Shown here piece by piece: positions 32,737-39,990 of a stretch of 56,873 bases of DNA. The DNA lies in the NCBI GenBank assembly GCA_005879205.1, contig VBLD01000118.1, positions 4,218-61,090 on the forward strand, read 5' to 3'. The notes under the pieces were generated by a model. The model did not search any database and was not told the DNA's origin. It was given only the letters and a program-made list of their open reading frames with translations. Source of the stretch: Deltaproteobacteria bacterium. GTDB lineage: Bacteria > Desulfobacterota > Binatia > DP-6. Positions within the stretch are counted from its first letter, which is position 1. The number at the start of each line of letters is the position of its first letter. The position numbers and the translations under genes are program-made.

Positions 32737-34737
32737 ATGGAGACCTACACGCTCCGTCCGCGGCCGGACGCTCGCCCCGAGCCGCGCTATCGCATCGACT
32801 ACGAGGGCGAGCTGAACCCGGCGCAGTACGCGGCGGCGACGACGCTCGAGGGTCCGGTGCTGGTCGTCGCCGGCGCCGGCAGCGGCAAGACGCGCACGCT
32901 CGTCTACCGGGTCGCCCGGCTCGTCGAATCGGGGGTGAACCCGGCTCAGATACTGCTCCTCACCTTCACCCGCAAGGCGGCGGAAGAGATGCTCCGGCGC
33001 GCGTCGATGCTGGTCGGCGGCAGCTGCGAGCAGGTGGCGGGCGGGACCTTCCACTCGTTCGCCAACACGGTGCTGCGGCGCGCGGCGCGGCGGCTCGGAC
33101 TGAAGCCCGGCTTCACCATCCTCGACCGCAGCGATTCCGAGGACGTGGTGAACCTGCTGCGCAGCCGGGCGGGTCTCGACCGGAAAGACCGGCGCTTCCC
33201 TCGCAAGGGCGCCATCGTCGAGATCTTCAGCATGGCCGTGAACCGGAGCACCACCGTCCCGGCGCTCCTCGAGGACGGCTATTCCCACCTCTACGAGCAC
33301 CTCGACGACCTCGTGCGCCTGGAGGAGGGGTACCGGCGCTACAAGCGCGAGCAGGACCTCGTCGACTACGACGACCTCCTCGTGCTGCTACGCGACCTCC
33401 TGCGCGATCACCCCGAGGCGGCCGCGCACCTCTCGCGCTCCCATCGCTACGTCATGGTCGACGAGTACCAGGACACCAACCGCCTCCAGGCCGAGATCGT
33501 CCGCGGCCTGGCCGTGGCGCACCGGAACGTCATGGCGGTCGGTGACGACAGCCAGAGCATCTACTCGTTCCGCGGCGCCACCTTCCGCAACATCATGGAG
33601 TTCCCGGACCTCTTCCCCGGCACGCGGATCATCAAGCTCGAGGAGAACTATCGGTCCACCCAGCCGATCCTCGACCTCGCCAACGCCGTCATCGAGCGCG
33701 CCGCCGACAAGCACACCAAGATCCTGCACGCACATCGGGGTCCAGGCGGTCCGCCGTCACTGGTCCAGTGCTCCGACGAGCAGGCGCAATCGCGCTTCGT
33801 CTGCCAGCGCATCCTCGAGCTGCGCGAGGAAGGCGTTTCGCTCGACGAGATCGCGGTCCTGTTCCGGTCGAGCTTCCACTCCTTCGACCTCGAGCTCGAG
33901 CTCCAGCGTGCGGACCTGCCGTTCGTCAAGCGCGGCGGCTTCAAGTTCATCGAGACGGCGCACGTGAAGGACGCGCTGGCCCATCTGCGGATCGTCGCCA
34001 ACCCGCGCGACGCCGTCTCCTGGCACCGCGTGCTCCTGCTGCTCGACGGGGTCGGCCCGAAGACCGCGGACGACATCTTCGCGCACGTCGTCGATGCGCC
34101 GACGATCGAGGCGGTGAGCGAGCGCCTGGCGGCCTATCCACGCCGCGGCGCCTACGCCAAGGACCTCGGACGGCTGGCGGCGCTGCTCGCCGAGATCGCC
34201 CCGGACGAGATGCTGCCGGGCGAGAAGGTGGCGCGCGTCGTCGGCTTCTACACGCCGATGCTCCGGCAGATCCATCGCGATGACTTCCCGAAGCGGGAGA
34301 AGGACCTCGAGCACTTCATCACCATTGCGGGCCGCTACCGGAGCCTCGCCTCGCTGCTCGCCGACATGGCGCTCGAGCCGCCGACCGACAGTGTGGGCGA
34401 CGTGCTCGCCGCCCGCGTGGAGGAAGGCCTCCTGACGCTGTCGACGATCCACTCGGCCAAGGGTCTCGAGTGGCACACCGTGTTCGTCATCTGGCTGGTC
34501 GACGGCCGCTTCCCCTCCTACCTGAACCTGCACGATGGTGACGAGGTGGAGGAGGAGCGCCGGCTGCTCTACGTCGCTGTGACGCGGGCCAAAGACAACC
34601 TCTACCTCTCGTACCCGATCGACATCTACGACCGGGCGGCGGGCATGGTCCTCGGCCAGCCGTCGCGCTTCGTGCAGGATCTCCCGGAGGCGATTCTGCC
34701 GGGGATGCAGGTCATCGAGTCCGGAGGCTTCCGCTAG
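32737..34737 (+). CDS. UvrD/PcrA-type ATP-dependent DNA helicase (SF1A)
   Basis: A 3'-5' superfamily 1A helicase with all motifs: Q-motif LNPAQYAAATTLEGP, Walker A GAGSGKTRTL, Ia LLTFTRKAAEEML, Walker B VDEYQDTN, III VGDDSQSIYSFRGA, IV EENYRSTQPIL, V LSTIHSAKGLEWHTVFV and VI LYVAVTRAKDNLYLSYP. It has 666 residues, nearer Rep/UvrD-like family members than RecB. The short C-terminus lacks the UvrD polymerase-binding Tudor domain. It may work in repair or restart. A 62-residue gene follows after 2 bases. Confidence 0.92.
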   Translation: METYTLRPRPDARPEPRYRIDYEGELNPAQYAAATTLEGPVLVVAGAGSGKTRTLVYRVARLVESGVNPAQILLLTFTRKAAEEMLRRASMLVGGSCEQVAGGTFHSFANTVLRRAARRLGLKPGFTILDRSDSEDVVNLLRSRAGLDRKDRRFPRKGAIVEIFSMAVNRSTTVPALLEDGYSHLYEHLDDLVRLEEGYRRYKREQDLVDYDDLLVLLRDLLRDHPEAAAHLSRSHRYVMVDEYQDTNRLQAEIVRGLAVAHRNVMAVGDDSQSIYSFRGATFRNIMEFPDLFPGTRIIKLEENYRSTQPILDLANAVIERAADKHTKILHAHRGPGGPPSLVQCSDEQAQSRFVCQRILELREEGVSLDEIAVLFRSSFHSFDLELELQRADLPFVKRGGFKFIETAHVKDALAHLRIVANPRDAVSWHRVLLLLDGVGPKTADDIFAHVVDAPTIEAVSERLAAYPRRGAYAKDLGRLAALLAEIAPDEMLPGEKVARVVGFYTPMLRQIHRDDFPKREKDLEHFITIAGRYRSLASLLADMALEPPTDSVGDVLAARVEEGLLTLSTIHSAKGLEWHTVFVIWLVDGRFPSYLNLHDGDEVEEERRLLYVAVTRAKDNLYLSYPIDIYDRAAGMVLGQPSRFVQDLPEAILPGMQVIESGGFR

Positions 34738-34739
34738 GC

Positions 34740-34928
34740 ATGGCCGGCTCTCCTTCTCTCGGCGAACGGCTGGCGGCCGCCGGTTTGGATCTGCCGGCCG
34801 AGCTCGTGCCGGTCATCGAGCAGCGCCTGGCGCCGGTCCTGGCCTCGCTCGATGCGCTCGTGGGGCTCGACCTCGGCGATGCCGAGCCCTTCGTTCCCGC
34901 GCGCCTCGCGGACGACGCCGCCGAATGA
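34740..34928 (+). CDS. Small GatC/AtzG-like amidase partner
   Basis: Sixty-two residues: two short amphipathic helices (LGERLAAAGLDLPAELVPVIEQRLAPVLASLDALVGLDL) followed by a proline-containing tail (DAEPFVPARLAD). This matches the pattern of GatC-like subunits, where a helical hairpin precedes a strand ending in an xEPxxxP-type motif that wraps around the amidase. It overlaps the amidase start (ATGA). Since no gatB is near, it probably stabilises the downstream amidase, as AtzG does for AtzE. This is inferred from pattern and position. Confidence 0.6.
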   Translation: MAGSPSLGERLAAAGLDLPAELVPVIEQRLAPVLASLDALVGLDLGDAEPFVPARLADDAAE

Positions 34929-36346
34929 GCGCCGCGCTCACCGACCTCGGCGTGGCGGAGCTCCGCCGGTTGCTCCGCGCGCGCGAAACCACGGCCGCGG
35001 CCGTCGCGGAGGCGCACCTCGCGCGTCTCGAGGCGCTCGACGGCGACGCGCACGCGTTCGTCGCGGTCATCCGCGACGAGGCGCTCGTGGCCGCGGCGGC
35101 CGCAGACCGCGCCCTCGGCCGTGGGACGGCGGGGCCCCTCGCGGGCGTTCCCGTCGCGGTGAAAGATCTGTTCGCCGTGCGCGGTCTGGTGCGCGGGAAC
35201 GGCAGCCCGGCCTTCGCAGGCGATCCGCCCGCCACCGCCGATGCGACCGTCGTCGCGAGGCTGAGAGAGGCCGGGGCGGTCGTGCTCGGCACCACCCACA
35301 TGCACGAGCTGGCCTTCGGTCCGACCGGGGTGAACGCGGCGCTCGGGACGCCGCGCAACCCGTGGGCGGCGGACCGCGTTCCCGGCGGATCGAGCAGCGG
35401 CTCCGGCGCGGCCGTCGCCGCCCGCCTCGTGCCCGCCACGCTCGGGACCGACACGGGCGGGTCGGTGCGCATCCCGGCGAGCTTCTGTGGCGTGACCGGC
35501 CTCAAGCCGACCTACGGCCGGGTGAGCCGCGCCGGGGTCACGCCGCTCGCTCCGACGCTCGACCACGTGGGACCGCTCGCCCGCAGCGTGGAAGACGTGG
35601 CGCTGGTGCTCCAGGCGATCGCCGGCCACGATCCGGCCGACGGCTCGAGCGCGCGCCTGCCGGTCCCCGATTATGCCGCGCGTCTCGATCGTCCGCTTCG
35701 CGGCCTGCGCCTCGGCATCCCGCGTGCCTTCGCCTTCGAGCTGATCGAGCCCGAGGTCGCCGCCGTGTTCGAGACGGCGCTCGTCGATCTCCGCGAGGCG
35801 GGTGCCGCCACCACCGACGTCGTGTTGCCGTCCCTGGCGCACGCGAACGCGGCGCTCGGGGCGACCATCCTGGCGGAGGCGGAGCGGGCGCTCGGATCGT
35901 TGCTGGGGTCGCGTCGGGCGCACACGGGCCTCGAGCTCCGCGTCTACCTGGCGCTCGGGAAGATGGTCGAGCAGGACCACTACCTCGCCGCGCAGCGCCT
36001 GCGGACCCGTCTCTACGAGGAAGCGCGCGCCGCCTTCGCACGCGTCGACCTGCTCGTGCTGCCGACCACCCCCGTCGTCGCGCCGCGCCCGGACGAGCTC
36101 CTCGTGCGGCTCGGCCGCCAGGAGCTCGACACCGCGCAGGCGATCACGCGTCTCACCGCGCCATTCAACCTGGTCGGGCTTCCGGCGCTCGCGCTCCCCT
36201 GCGGGCTCACGTCAGCGCGCATGCCCGTCAGCCTCCAGGTGGTGGGGCCGCCGTTCGCCGAGGACCGGGTACTCGCGGCGGGGCACGCCTACCAGCGCGC
36301 GACGCGCTGGCACGAGCGCCGTGCGCCGTTCCCGGAACCCGGCTAA
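34925..36346 (+). CDS. Amidase-signature hydrolase (GatA/AtzE/AtzF-like)
   Basis: Amidase-signature enzyme with the Ser-cisSer-Lys triad. The lysine is in GVPVAVKDLFAV. The serines are in the glycine-rich GGSSSGSGAAVAARLVPATLGTDTGGSVRIPASFCGV signature. GLKPTYGRVSRAGVTPLAPTLDHVGPLARSVEDV is also typical. It has 473 residues. The upstream GatC-like micro-gene suggests a two-subunit amidase of the AtzEG type rather than tRNA-dependent GatCAB, whose gatB is absent. The substrate is unknown; small amides, biurets or ureido compounds are options. Confidence 0.85.
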   Translation: MSAALTDLGVAELRRLLRARETTAAAVAEAHLARLEALDGDAHAFVAVIRDEALVAAAAADRALGRGTAGPLAGVPVAVKDLFAVRGLVRGNGSPAFAGDPPATADATVVARLREAGAVVLGTTHMHELAFGPTGVNAALGTPRNPWAADRVPGGSSSGSGAAVAARLVPATLGTDTGGSVRIPASFCGVTGLKPTYGRVSRAGVTPLAPTLDHVGPLARSVEDVALVLQAIAGHDPADGSSARLPVPDYAARLDRPLRGLRLGIPRAFAFELIEPEVAAVFETALVDLREAGAATTDVVLPSLAHANAALGATILAEAERALGSLLGSRRAHTGLELRVYLALGKMVEQDHYLAAQRLRTRLYEEARAAFARVDLLVLPTTPVVAPRPDELLVRLGRQELDTAQAITRLTAPFNLVGLPALALPCGLTSARMPVSLQVVGPPFAEDRVLAAGHAYQRATRWHERRAPFPEPG

Positions 36347-37557
36347 GGCTGCCGGCAGCGCATCGCGCCGGAGGAATCCCGGCAGGCGCCGATCGTCCCC
36401 TCGCGGTCGATGATCCCGTGCGTCGTGAACGTCAGGCTGACGGGAGGATGAAGGACGGCCGGATCGGCCAGCAGCGGGAAGCGCATGCTGAACTTGATCA
36501 CGTCGGGGTTTGACGACGCCGCGCTGAACTTCACCTCGAATGGCTCAGTGTCCTTCCGGCACGCGATGGCGCGACCGAGCGTGCGGCATTCCGTGTCTTC
36601 CCACTTGGCCGTGTGATCGAGCGCCAGGTCGTCCGTCACCCGAGCGGTGATCCCCCCTCGCGAGTCGAACGACTGCATCGGCGATGCCGGCTCGATCCGG
36701 AATTTCCCCTTCGCGCTGATGCTGCCGTATTTCCCCGCGCGACGACTGCCGCGGATGGACAGCGACGTGATGATCAGCTTCGCGTCGTTGCCGTCGCACG
36801 CGTCCCCGATGCCGTCCCGATCCAGATCGCCCTGGTCGGTGTTCGCGTAGTCGGGGCAGTTGTCGTCCGCGTCGCAGACGTGATCGCCGTCTCGGTCGCC
36901 GCCGCCGCCTTCGACGCACGTCCCTCCCTGGCAGGTGTCCGGAACCGAGCACGCCACATGGCTCCCCGTGTTACACGGGCTGCCGTCCGGCTTGGGCGGC
37001 GTCACGCAGACGCCGGTGGCCGGGTTGCACGTGCCCCCCATCGCGCACTGATCGACGGCATCGCACACCACCGGGTCCTTCGACGGGTTGGAGCAGATTC
37101 CCGTCGCCGGATCACAGGTGCCCGCGAGGTGGCAGGCGTCGATCGGAACGCACACCACGGGGTTCGAGCCGGTGCAGGCGCCGGCCTGGCAGGTGTCCGT
37201 CTGCGTGCAGCCGTTGCCGTCGTCGCACGCGGTGCCGTCGGGCAAGGCCACGTTCGAGCAACGACCCGTGTTCGCGTCGCACACCCCCGCGTGGCACTGG
37301 TCTTCCGCCGCGCACACGATCGGCTGACCGCCGATGCAGCGGCCGCCCGCGCACGTGTCGCTCTGGGTGCACGCGTTGCCGTCGTCGCATCGCGTTCCAT
37401 CGATCGCCGGGACGTGGCGGCAGGTCCGGGAGGACTGGTCGCAGCTATCGATCGTGCACGGATTGCCGTCGCCGCAGTCCGTATGCTTGTTGCAGCCGAG
37501 AGCCGGCGAGGCGCTCAGCAAGAGGAGCGAGAACGCAAAGGCCAAGAGCTCGTACAT
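36343..37557 (-). CDS. Secreted Cys-rich repeat protein with thrombospondin-type-3 calcium repeats
   Basis: A signal peptide (MYELLAFAFSLLLLSASPALG) is followed by about 200 residues of tandem Cys-rich units of the form DGTxCDDGNxCTQxDTCxxGxCxGxxPVVC and CDPATGxCxNP. Then comes a calcium-binding stretch DRDGDHVCDADDNCPDYANTDQGDLDRDGIGDACDG (thrombospondin type 3), and a ~150-residue beta-rich C-terminal domain. It has 404 residues. GGAGG lies 8 bases before the ATG. Such modular proteins are frequent in deltaproteobacterial-type genomes and are thought to be surface-exposed; the disulfide-rich units argue for export past the cytoplasm. No sorting tail was recognised. The stop overlaps the amidase end by 4 bases. 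Confidence 0.8.
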   Translation of the reverse strand: MYELLAFAFSLLLLSASPALGCNKHTDCGDGNPCTIDSCDQSSRTCRHVPAIDGTRCDDGNACTQSDTCAGGRCIGGQPIVCAAEDQCHAGVCDANTGRCSNVALPDGTACDDGNGCTQTDTCQAGACTGSNPVVCVPIDACHLAGTCDPATGICSNPSKDPVVCDAVDQCAMGGTCNPATGVCVTPPKPDGSPCNTGSHVACSVPDTCQGGTCVEGGGGDRDGDHVCDADDNCPDYANTDQGDLDRDGIGDACDGNDAKLIITSLSIRGSRRAGKYGSISAKGKFRIEPASPMQSFDSRGGITARVTDDLALDHTAKWEDTECRTLGRAIACRKDTEPFEVKFSAASSNPDVIKFSMRFPLLADPAVLHPPVSLTFTTHGIIDREGTIGACRDSSGAMRCRQP

Positions 37558-37689
37558 GGCGATTCCTCCAGAACCCCCTCGATCGTCCAGGCGCATGAGC
37601 AACCGGAGTGCCGGCCTCGTGGCATCGTGCGCGGGCAGGAAGCACGGCCCCCTTTCCCGGCGGGACGACCGGCGATGGCACGCCGACCT

Positions 37690-37704
37690 TGGCACCCTGT
37701 GCCA
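37690..37704. promoter_or_regulatory. Short perfect inverted repeat in a divergent region
   Basis: TGGCAC-CCT-GTGCCA, a perfect 6-3-6 palindrome between the divergent starts of the Cys-rich secreted protein and the rhodanese. It could be an operator. No promoter with good spacing is visible beside it. Confidence 0.25.
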
Positions 37705-37788
37705 GGGACGGCCCATGCGCGGACTCGGATGACGCCGCCGTCGGCGGCAGGGATGCCGTCGCCCGGCGCTCGTGGTAGGGCTCGACCG

Positions 37789-38160
37789 ATGGAGCACTCG
37801 CCGGGTTTTCTCAGGCTCGTCGCCGACGCCAAGACGCGCATCCGTGAGACGACGCCCGAGGAGGTCCACCGCCGGCAGCAGGCGGGCGAGCGATTCCACC
37901 TGGTCGACGTGCGCGAGGATCGGGAGTGGGCGCAGGGCCACGCTCGCGGCGCGCTCCACCTCTCGAAGGGTGTCATCGAGCGCGACATCGAGAAGGCGAT
38001 CCCGGATCGGGACGCCGAGATCATCCTCTACTGCGGCGGCGGCTTTCGCTCGGCGCTCGCGGCCGACGCGCTCCAGACCATGGGGTACCGGCGCACGCTC
38101 TCGATGGACGGTGGCTGGCGGCGCTGGACGGAGCTCCGCTACCCCGTCGACCGGGACTGA
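37789..38160 (+). CDS. Single-domain rhodanese (sulfurtransferase)
   Basis: A 123-residue rhodanese fold. The order is RIRETTPEEVHRRQQAGERFHLVDVREDREWAQGHARGALHLSKG, ERDIEKAIPDRDAEIILYCGGGFRSALAADALQTMGY and SMDGGWRRWTE. The catalytic Cys is in YCGGGFRS, with the active-site loop closing with Arg. It likely transfers sulfane sulfur to cyanide or a protein acceptor in the cytoplasm. It converges on the methyltransferase gene with 7 bases between stops. Confidence 0.9.
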   Translation: MEHSPGFLRLVADAKTRIRETTPEEVHRRQQAGERFHLVDVREDREWAQGHARGALHLSKGVIERDIEKAIPDRDAEIILYCGGGFRSALAADALQTMGYRRTLSMDGGWRRWTELRYPVDRD

Positions 38161-38167
38161 GCCATGC

Positions 38168-38926
38168 TCAGGCCGGCCGCCTCGCGACGAGCTGCACGAC
38201 CCGCAGCGCGCCCTCGGCGAGCGCCCGACCGGGCGCCTCGCGCTCCGCGGCGAGCGCGGTGAGGCGGGGATCGCTGCGCAGCCTCGCGTGCAGCAGCTCC
38301 CGGGCCGCGACGGCGCGCGGCGCGCGCTCGGCGGCCTCTCCGGTACGGTCGCGGACCTCGACGTCGATGAAGCCGGCGGCGGCGATCGCCGCGACGTAGG
38401 CTTCGGGGTCCGTCGAGCGCCGGCCCGAGATCGACGGCGCGTGCCCGGCGGGGAAGAGGTCCTGCACCGCGAGCCCCCCGCCTGGACGCACGACGCGGTG
38501 GGCCTCGGCGAGGGCGGCCGCCACGTCGTCCAGACCCGAGAGGCTCTCCACCAGCCAGACGTGCGTGAAGTGCGCGGCGCGGAACGGCAGCGCCGCCGGC
38601 GCAGCGGGCACCAGCCGCACCGCGGCGTGCGCCCGCGTCCGGCGTCCGAGCTCCGTGCCGGCCGTCGCCTCCGCGAGCGTGAGCGTGGCGCCCACCACCT
38701 CGCAGCCGTAGCGGGTCGCGAGCCACCGTGCCCGGCCCCCGAGGCCGGCGCCCACCTCGAGCACGAGCTCGTACTTGCGAAAGATGCCGCGAGCGCTGAG
38801 CGCGTCGAGCAGATGAAAGCCGGTACCGCTCGGATGCTCGAGGCCGAGGTAGGGCAGGCCGCGGGGCGGCGGCGTCGACGCCGTGAGACCGCGCACGAGA
38901 TCGAGCAGCAGGTCGACGGGGATCAC
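38168..38926 (-). CDS. Class I SAM-dependent methyltransferase
   Basis: A 252-residue methyltransferase. Motif I VLEVGAGLGGRARWLATRYG sits at about residues 55-75. CEVVGATLTLAEATAGTEL is the SAM ribose-binding strand, LPFRAAHFTHVWLVESLSGLDDVAAALAEAHRVVRPGGGLAVQDLF spans motifs II-III. The layout resembles sarcosine/dimethylglycine- or sterol-type small-molecule methyltransferases, but the substrate is unknown. A start at ATG 38926 lies just beside repeat copy B, which fills the divergent region. Confidence 0.8.
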   Translation of the reverse strand: MIPVDLLLDLVRGLTASTPPPRGLPYLGLEHPSGTGFHLLDALSARGIFRKYELVLEVGAGLGGRARWLATRYGCEVVGATLTLAEATAGTELGRRTRAHAAVRLVPAAPAALPFRAAHFTHVWLVESLSGLDDVAAALAEAHRVVRPGGGLAVQDLFPAGHAPSISGRRSTDPEAYVAAIAAAGFIDVEVRDRTGEAAERAPRAVAARELLHARLRSDPRLTALAAEREAPGRALAEGALRVVQLVARRPA

Positions 38927-38935
38927 GGCAGGCGG

Positions 38936-39043
38936 CTAGGAGCCCGACCCGAGACTGCGTCTCGGGTCGGGGACGGACAGCGAGAATGCCGTCCGGTGGA
39001 CAGCGACCGACGTCGTGCCGCGGCCGGCGAAGCCGGCGCGGCA
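38936..39043 (-). repeat. Twin-palindrome repeat, copy B (inverted)
   Basis: Reverse-complement copy of the element at 7608. P2 is at 38943-38971: a perfect 13-bp inverted repeat (CCCGACCCGAGAC / GTCTCGGGTCGGG) with loop TGC. P1 is at 39016-39043, the same 28-base near-palindrome with a GAA loop on this strand. Forty-four bases lie between. The CTAGGAG at its left end matches the TCCTAG/TCCTAA end of the other copies. Confidence 0.8.
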
Positions 39044-39124
39044 AACCTTGCCGAGCTCCAGCGCGCGCGTCGGGAGCGTGTCTCTGCGGCGGGTTGCCAG
39101 CCAAGTTCCCAACACGCCGCGTTG

Positions 39125-39232
39125 TGCCGCGCCGGCTTCGCCGGCCGCGGCATGACGTTCGCCTTATCCACCGAACGCCGCACGCTCGCTTCCGATCCCG
39201 ACCCGAGACGCAGTCTCGGGTCGGCTTCCTAG
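39125..39232 (+). repeat. Twin-palindrome repeat, copy C
   Basis: Same orientation as copy A: P1 at 39125-39152 is identical to that of copy A, then 45 bases, then P2 at 39198-39224 (12-bp arms, loop GCA), ending CTTCCTAG. Copies B and C face each other, P1 inward, with 81 bases between, and together occupy almost the whole 352-base region between the divergent methyltransferase and zincin genes. Outside the repeats that region shows nothing recognisable. Confidence 0.8.
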
Positions 39233-39278
39233 CACAGATTTGGACGGCCGGCGCGACTCCGGTACAGTGCCCGCGACG

Positions 39279-39812
39279 ATGGCCGTCGGGTTTCGCCCGC
39301 CTGCGCGTCCCACCTGGTATCGGCGGCTTCCCGCCGCCCTCCAACGCGTCGCGGCGGCGAGCGACCGCGTGACGTCGCTGCCGCTCGGCGCTGGCTCGGC
39401 GTTGCGGGACGCCGTCGCGGGGTTGCCCGCGGCGCTCGCGACGGGGCGACCGCAGGACGTGGAGGCGGTGGCGCAGCGGATCGGCAACGGCATCTGCACG
39501 TCGCTCCGGGTGCCCCAGGTCGTCGTCCGCGTCGAGCTCCGCCGCCCCCCGACCGGTCGGGGCGAGCTGCATGGTCTCTATACGCCGGCCAACGGCCGCG
39601 GCCGCGATGTCATCCGGGTGTGGATGATCACCGCCAAGCGCGGCCACGTGGTCGCCTACCGGACCTTCCTGCGCACCCTGCTGCACGAGATCTGCCACCA
39701 CCTGGACTATACCTACCTCCACCTGCGCGACTCGTTGCACACGCAGGGCTTTTACCAGCGCGAGTCGAGTCTTTTTCACGCGCTCGGGGCGGGGGACGTT
39801 GACAGCTCGTGA
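39279..39812 (+). CDS. Putative zincin metallopeptidase-like protein
   Basis: A 177-residue protein not assigned to a named family. Near its C-terminus it has TFLRTLLHEICHHLDYTYL, with HEICH fitting the HExxH zinc-protease motif, followed 20 residues on by HTQGFYQRESSLFHAL, where His or Glu could be the third ligand. The N-terminal half is Arg/Ala-rich and helical; no signal peptide is seen. ATG 39279 is chosen over an upstream TTG because it lies clear of repeat copy C. The promoter of the mevalonate operon overlaps its end. Confidence 0.65.
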   Translation: MAVGFRPPARPTWYRRLPAALQRVAAASDRVTSLPLGAGSALRDAVAGLPAALATGRPQDVEAVAQRIGNGICTSLRVPQVVVRVELRRPPTGRGELHGLYTPANGRGRDVIRVWMITAKRGHVVAYRTFLRTLLHEICHHLDYTYLHLRDSLHTQGFYQRESSLFHALGAGDVDSS

Positions 39813-39827
39813 GCGAGCCTCTATACG
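39799..39827 (+). promoter_or_regulatory. Predicted promoter of the mevalonate-hopanoid operon
   Basis: TTGACA at 39799-39804, a 17-base spacer, TATACG at 39822-39827: one of the best sigma70-type matches in the window. It overlaps the end of the zincin gene and would give a leader of about 157 bases before mvaD, with an AT-rich part, a T7 tract (39891-39897) and a large inverted repeat. Confidence 0.55.
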
Positions 39828-39902
39828 CGCCATGATTCGACAATTTTGAACTCGCCCGTCGGCGGGAGACCCTCATCCTGGCCCACGGGATTTTTTTGGG
39901 AA

Positions 39903-39941
39903 GGCGCCTGACCGATCGGTTTAGAGCGACGGTCAGGCGCC
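39903..39941. promoter_or_regulatory. Perfect 12-bp inverted repeat in the mevalonate operon leader
   Basis: GGCGCCTGACCG at 39903-39914 and CGGTCAGGCGCC at 39930-39941, separated by 15 bases. It lies between the predicted promoter and mvaD. A T7 tract sits before it, not after it, so it is not a plain terminator for this strand. It could be a protein-binding operator or one arm of a leader switch. Confidence 0.6.
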
Positions 39942-39990
39942 ATGCACGTGCGTGGACGGACTCAACGCGTTACAAAGGCCCACCACTGAG

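Noticed and set aside
34740..36346. tRNA-dependent amidotransferase GatCA
   Set aside because: No gatB is present, the GatC-like protein is far shorter than GatC (~95 residues), and the gene pair stands alone.
37690..37704. Sigma54 promoter (TGGCAC-N5-TTGC)
   Set aside because: Only 8 bases lie between the GG and GC elements instead of the required 10; it is better seen as a short palindrome.
39903..39941. Intrinsic terminator
   Set aside because: The poly-T tract lies before the stem on the plus strand, and on the minus strand the stem is followed by A rather than T.
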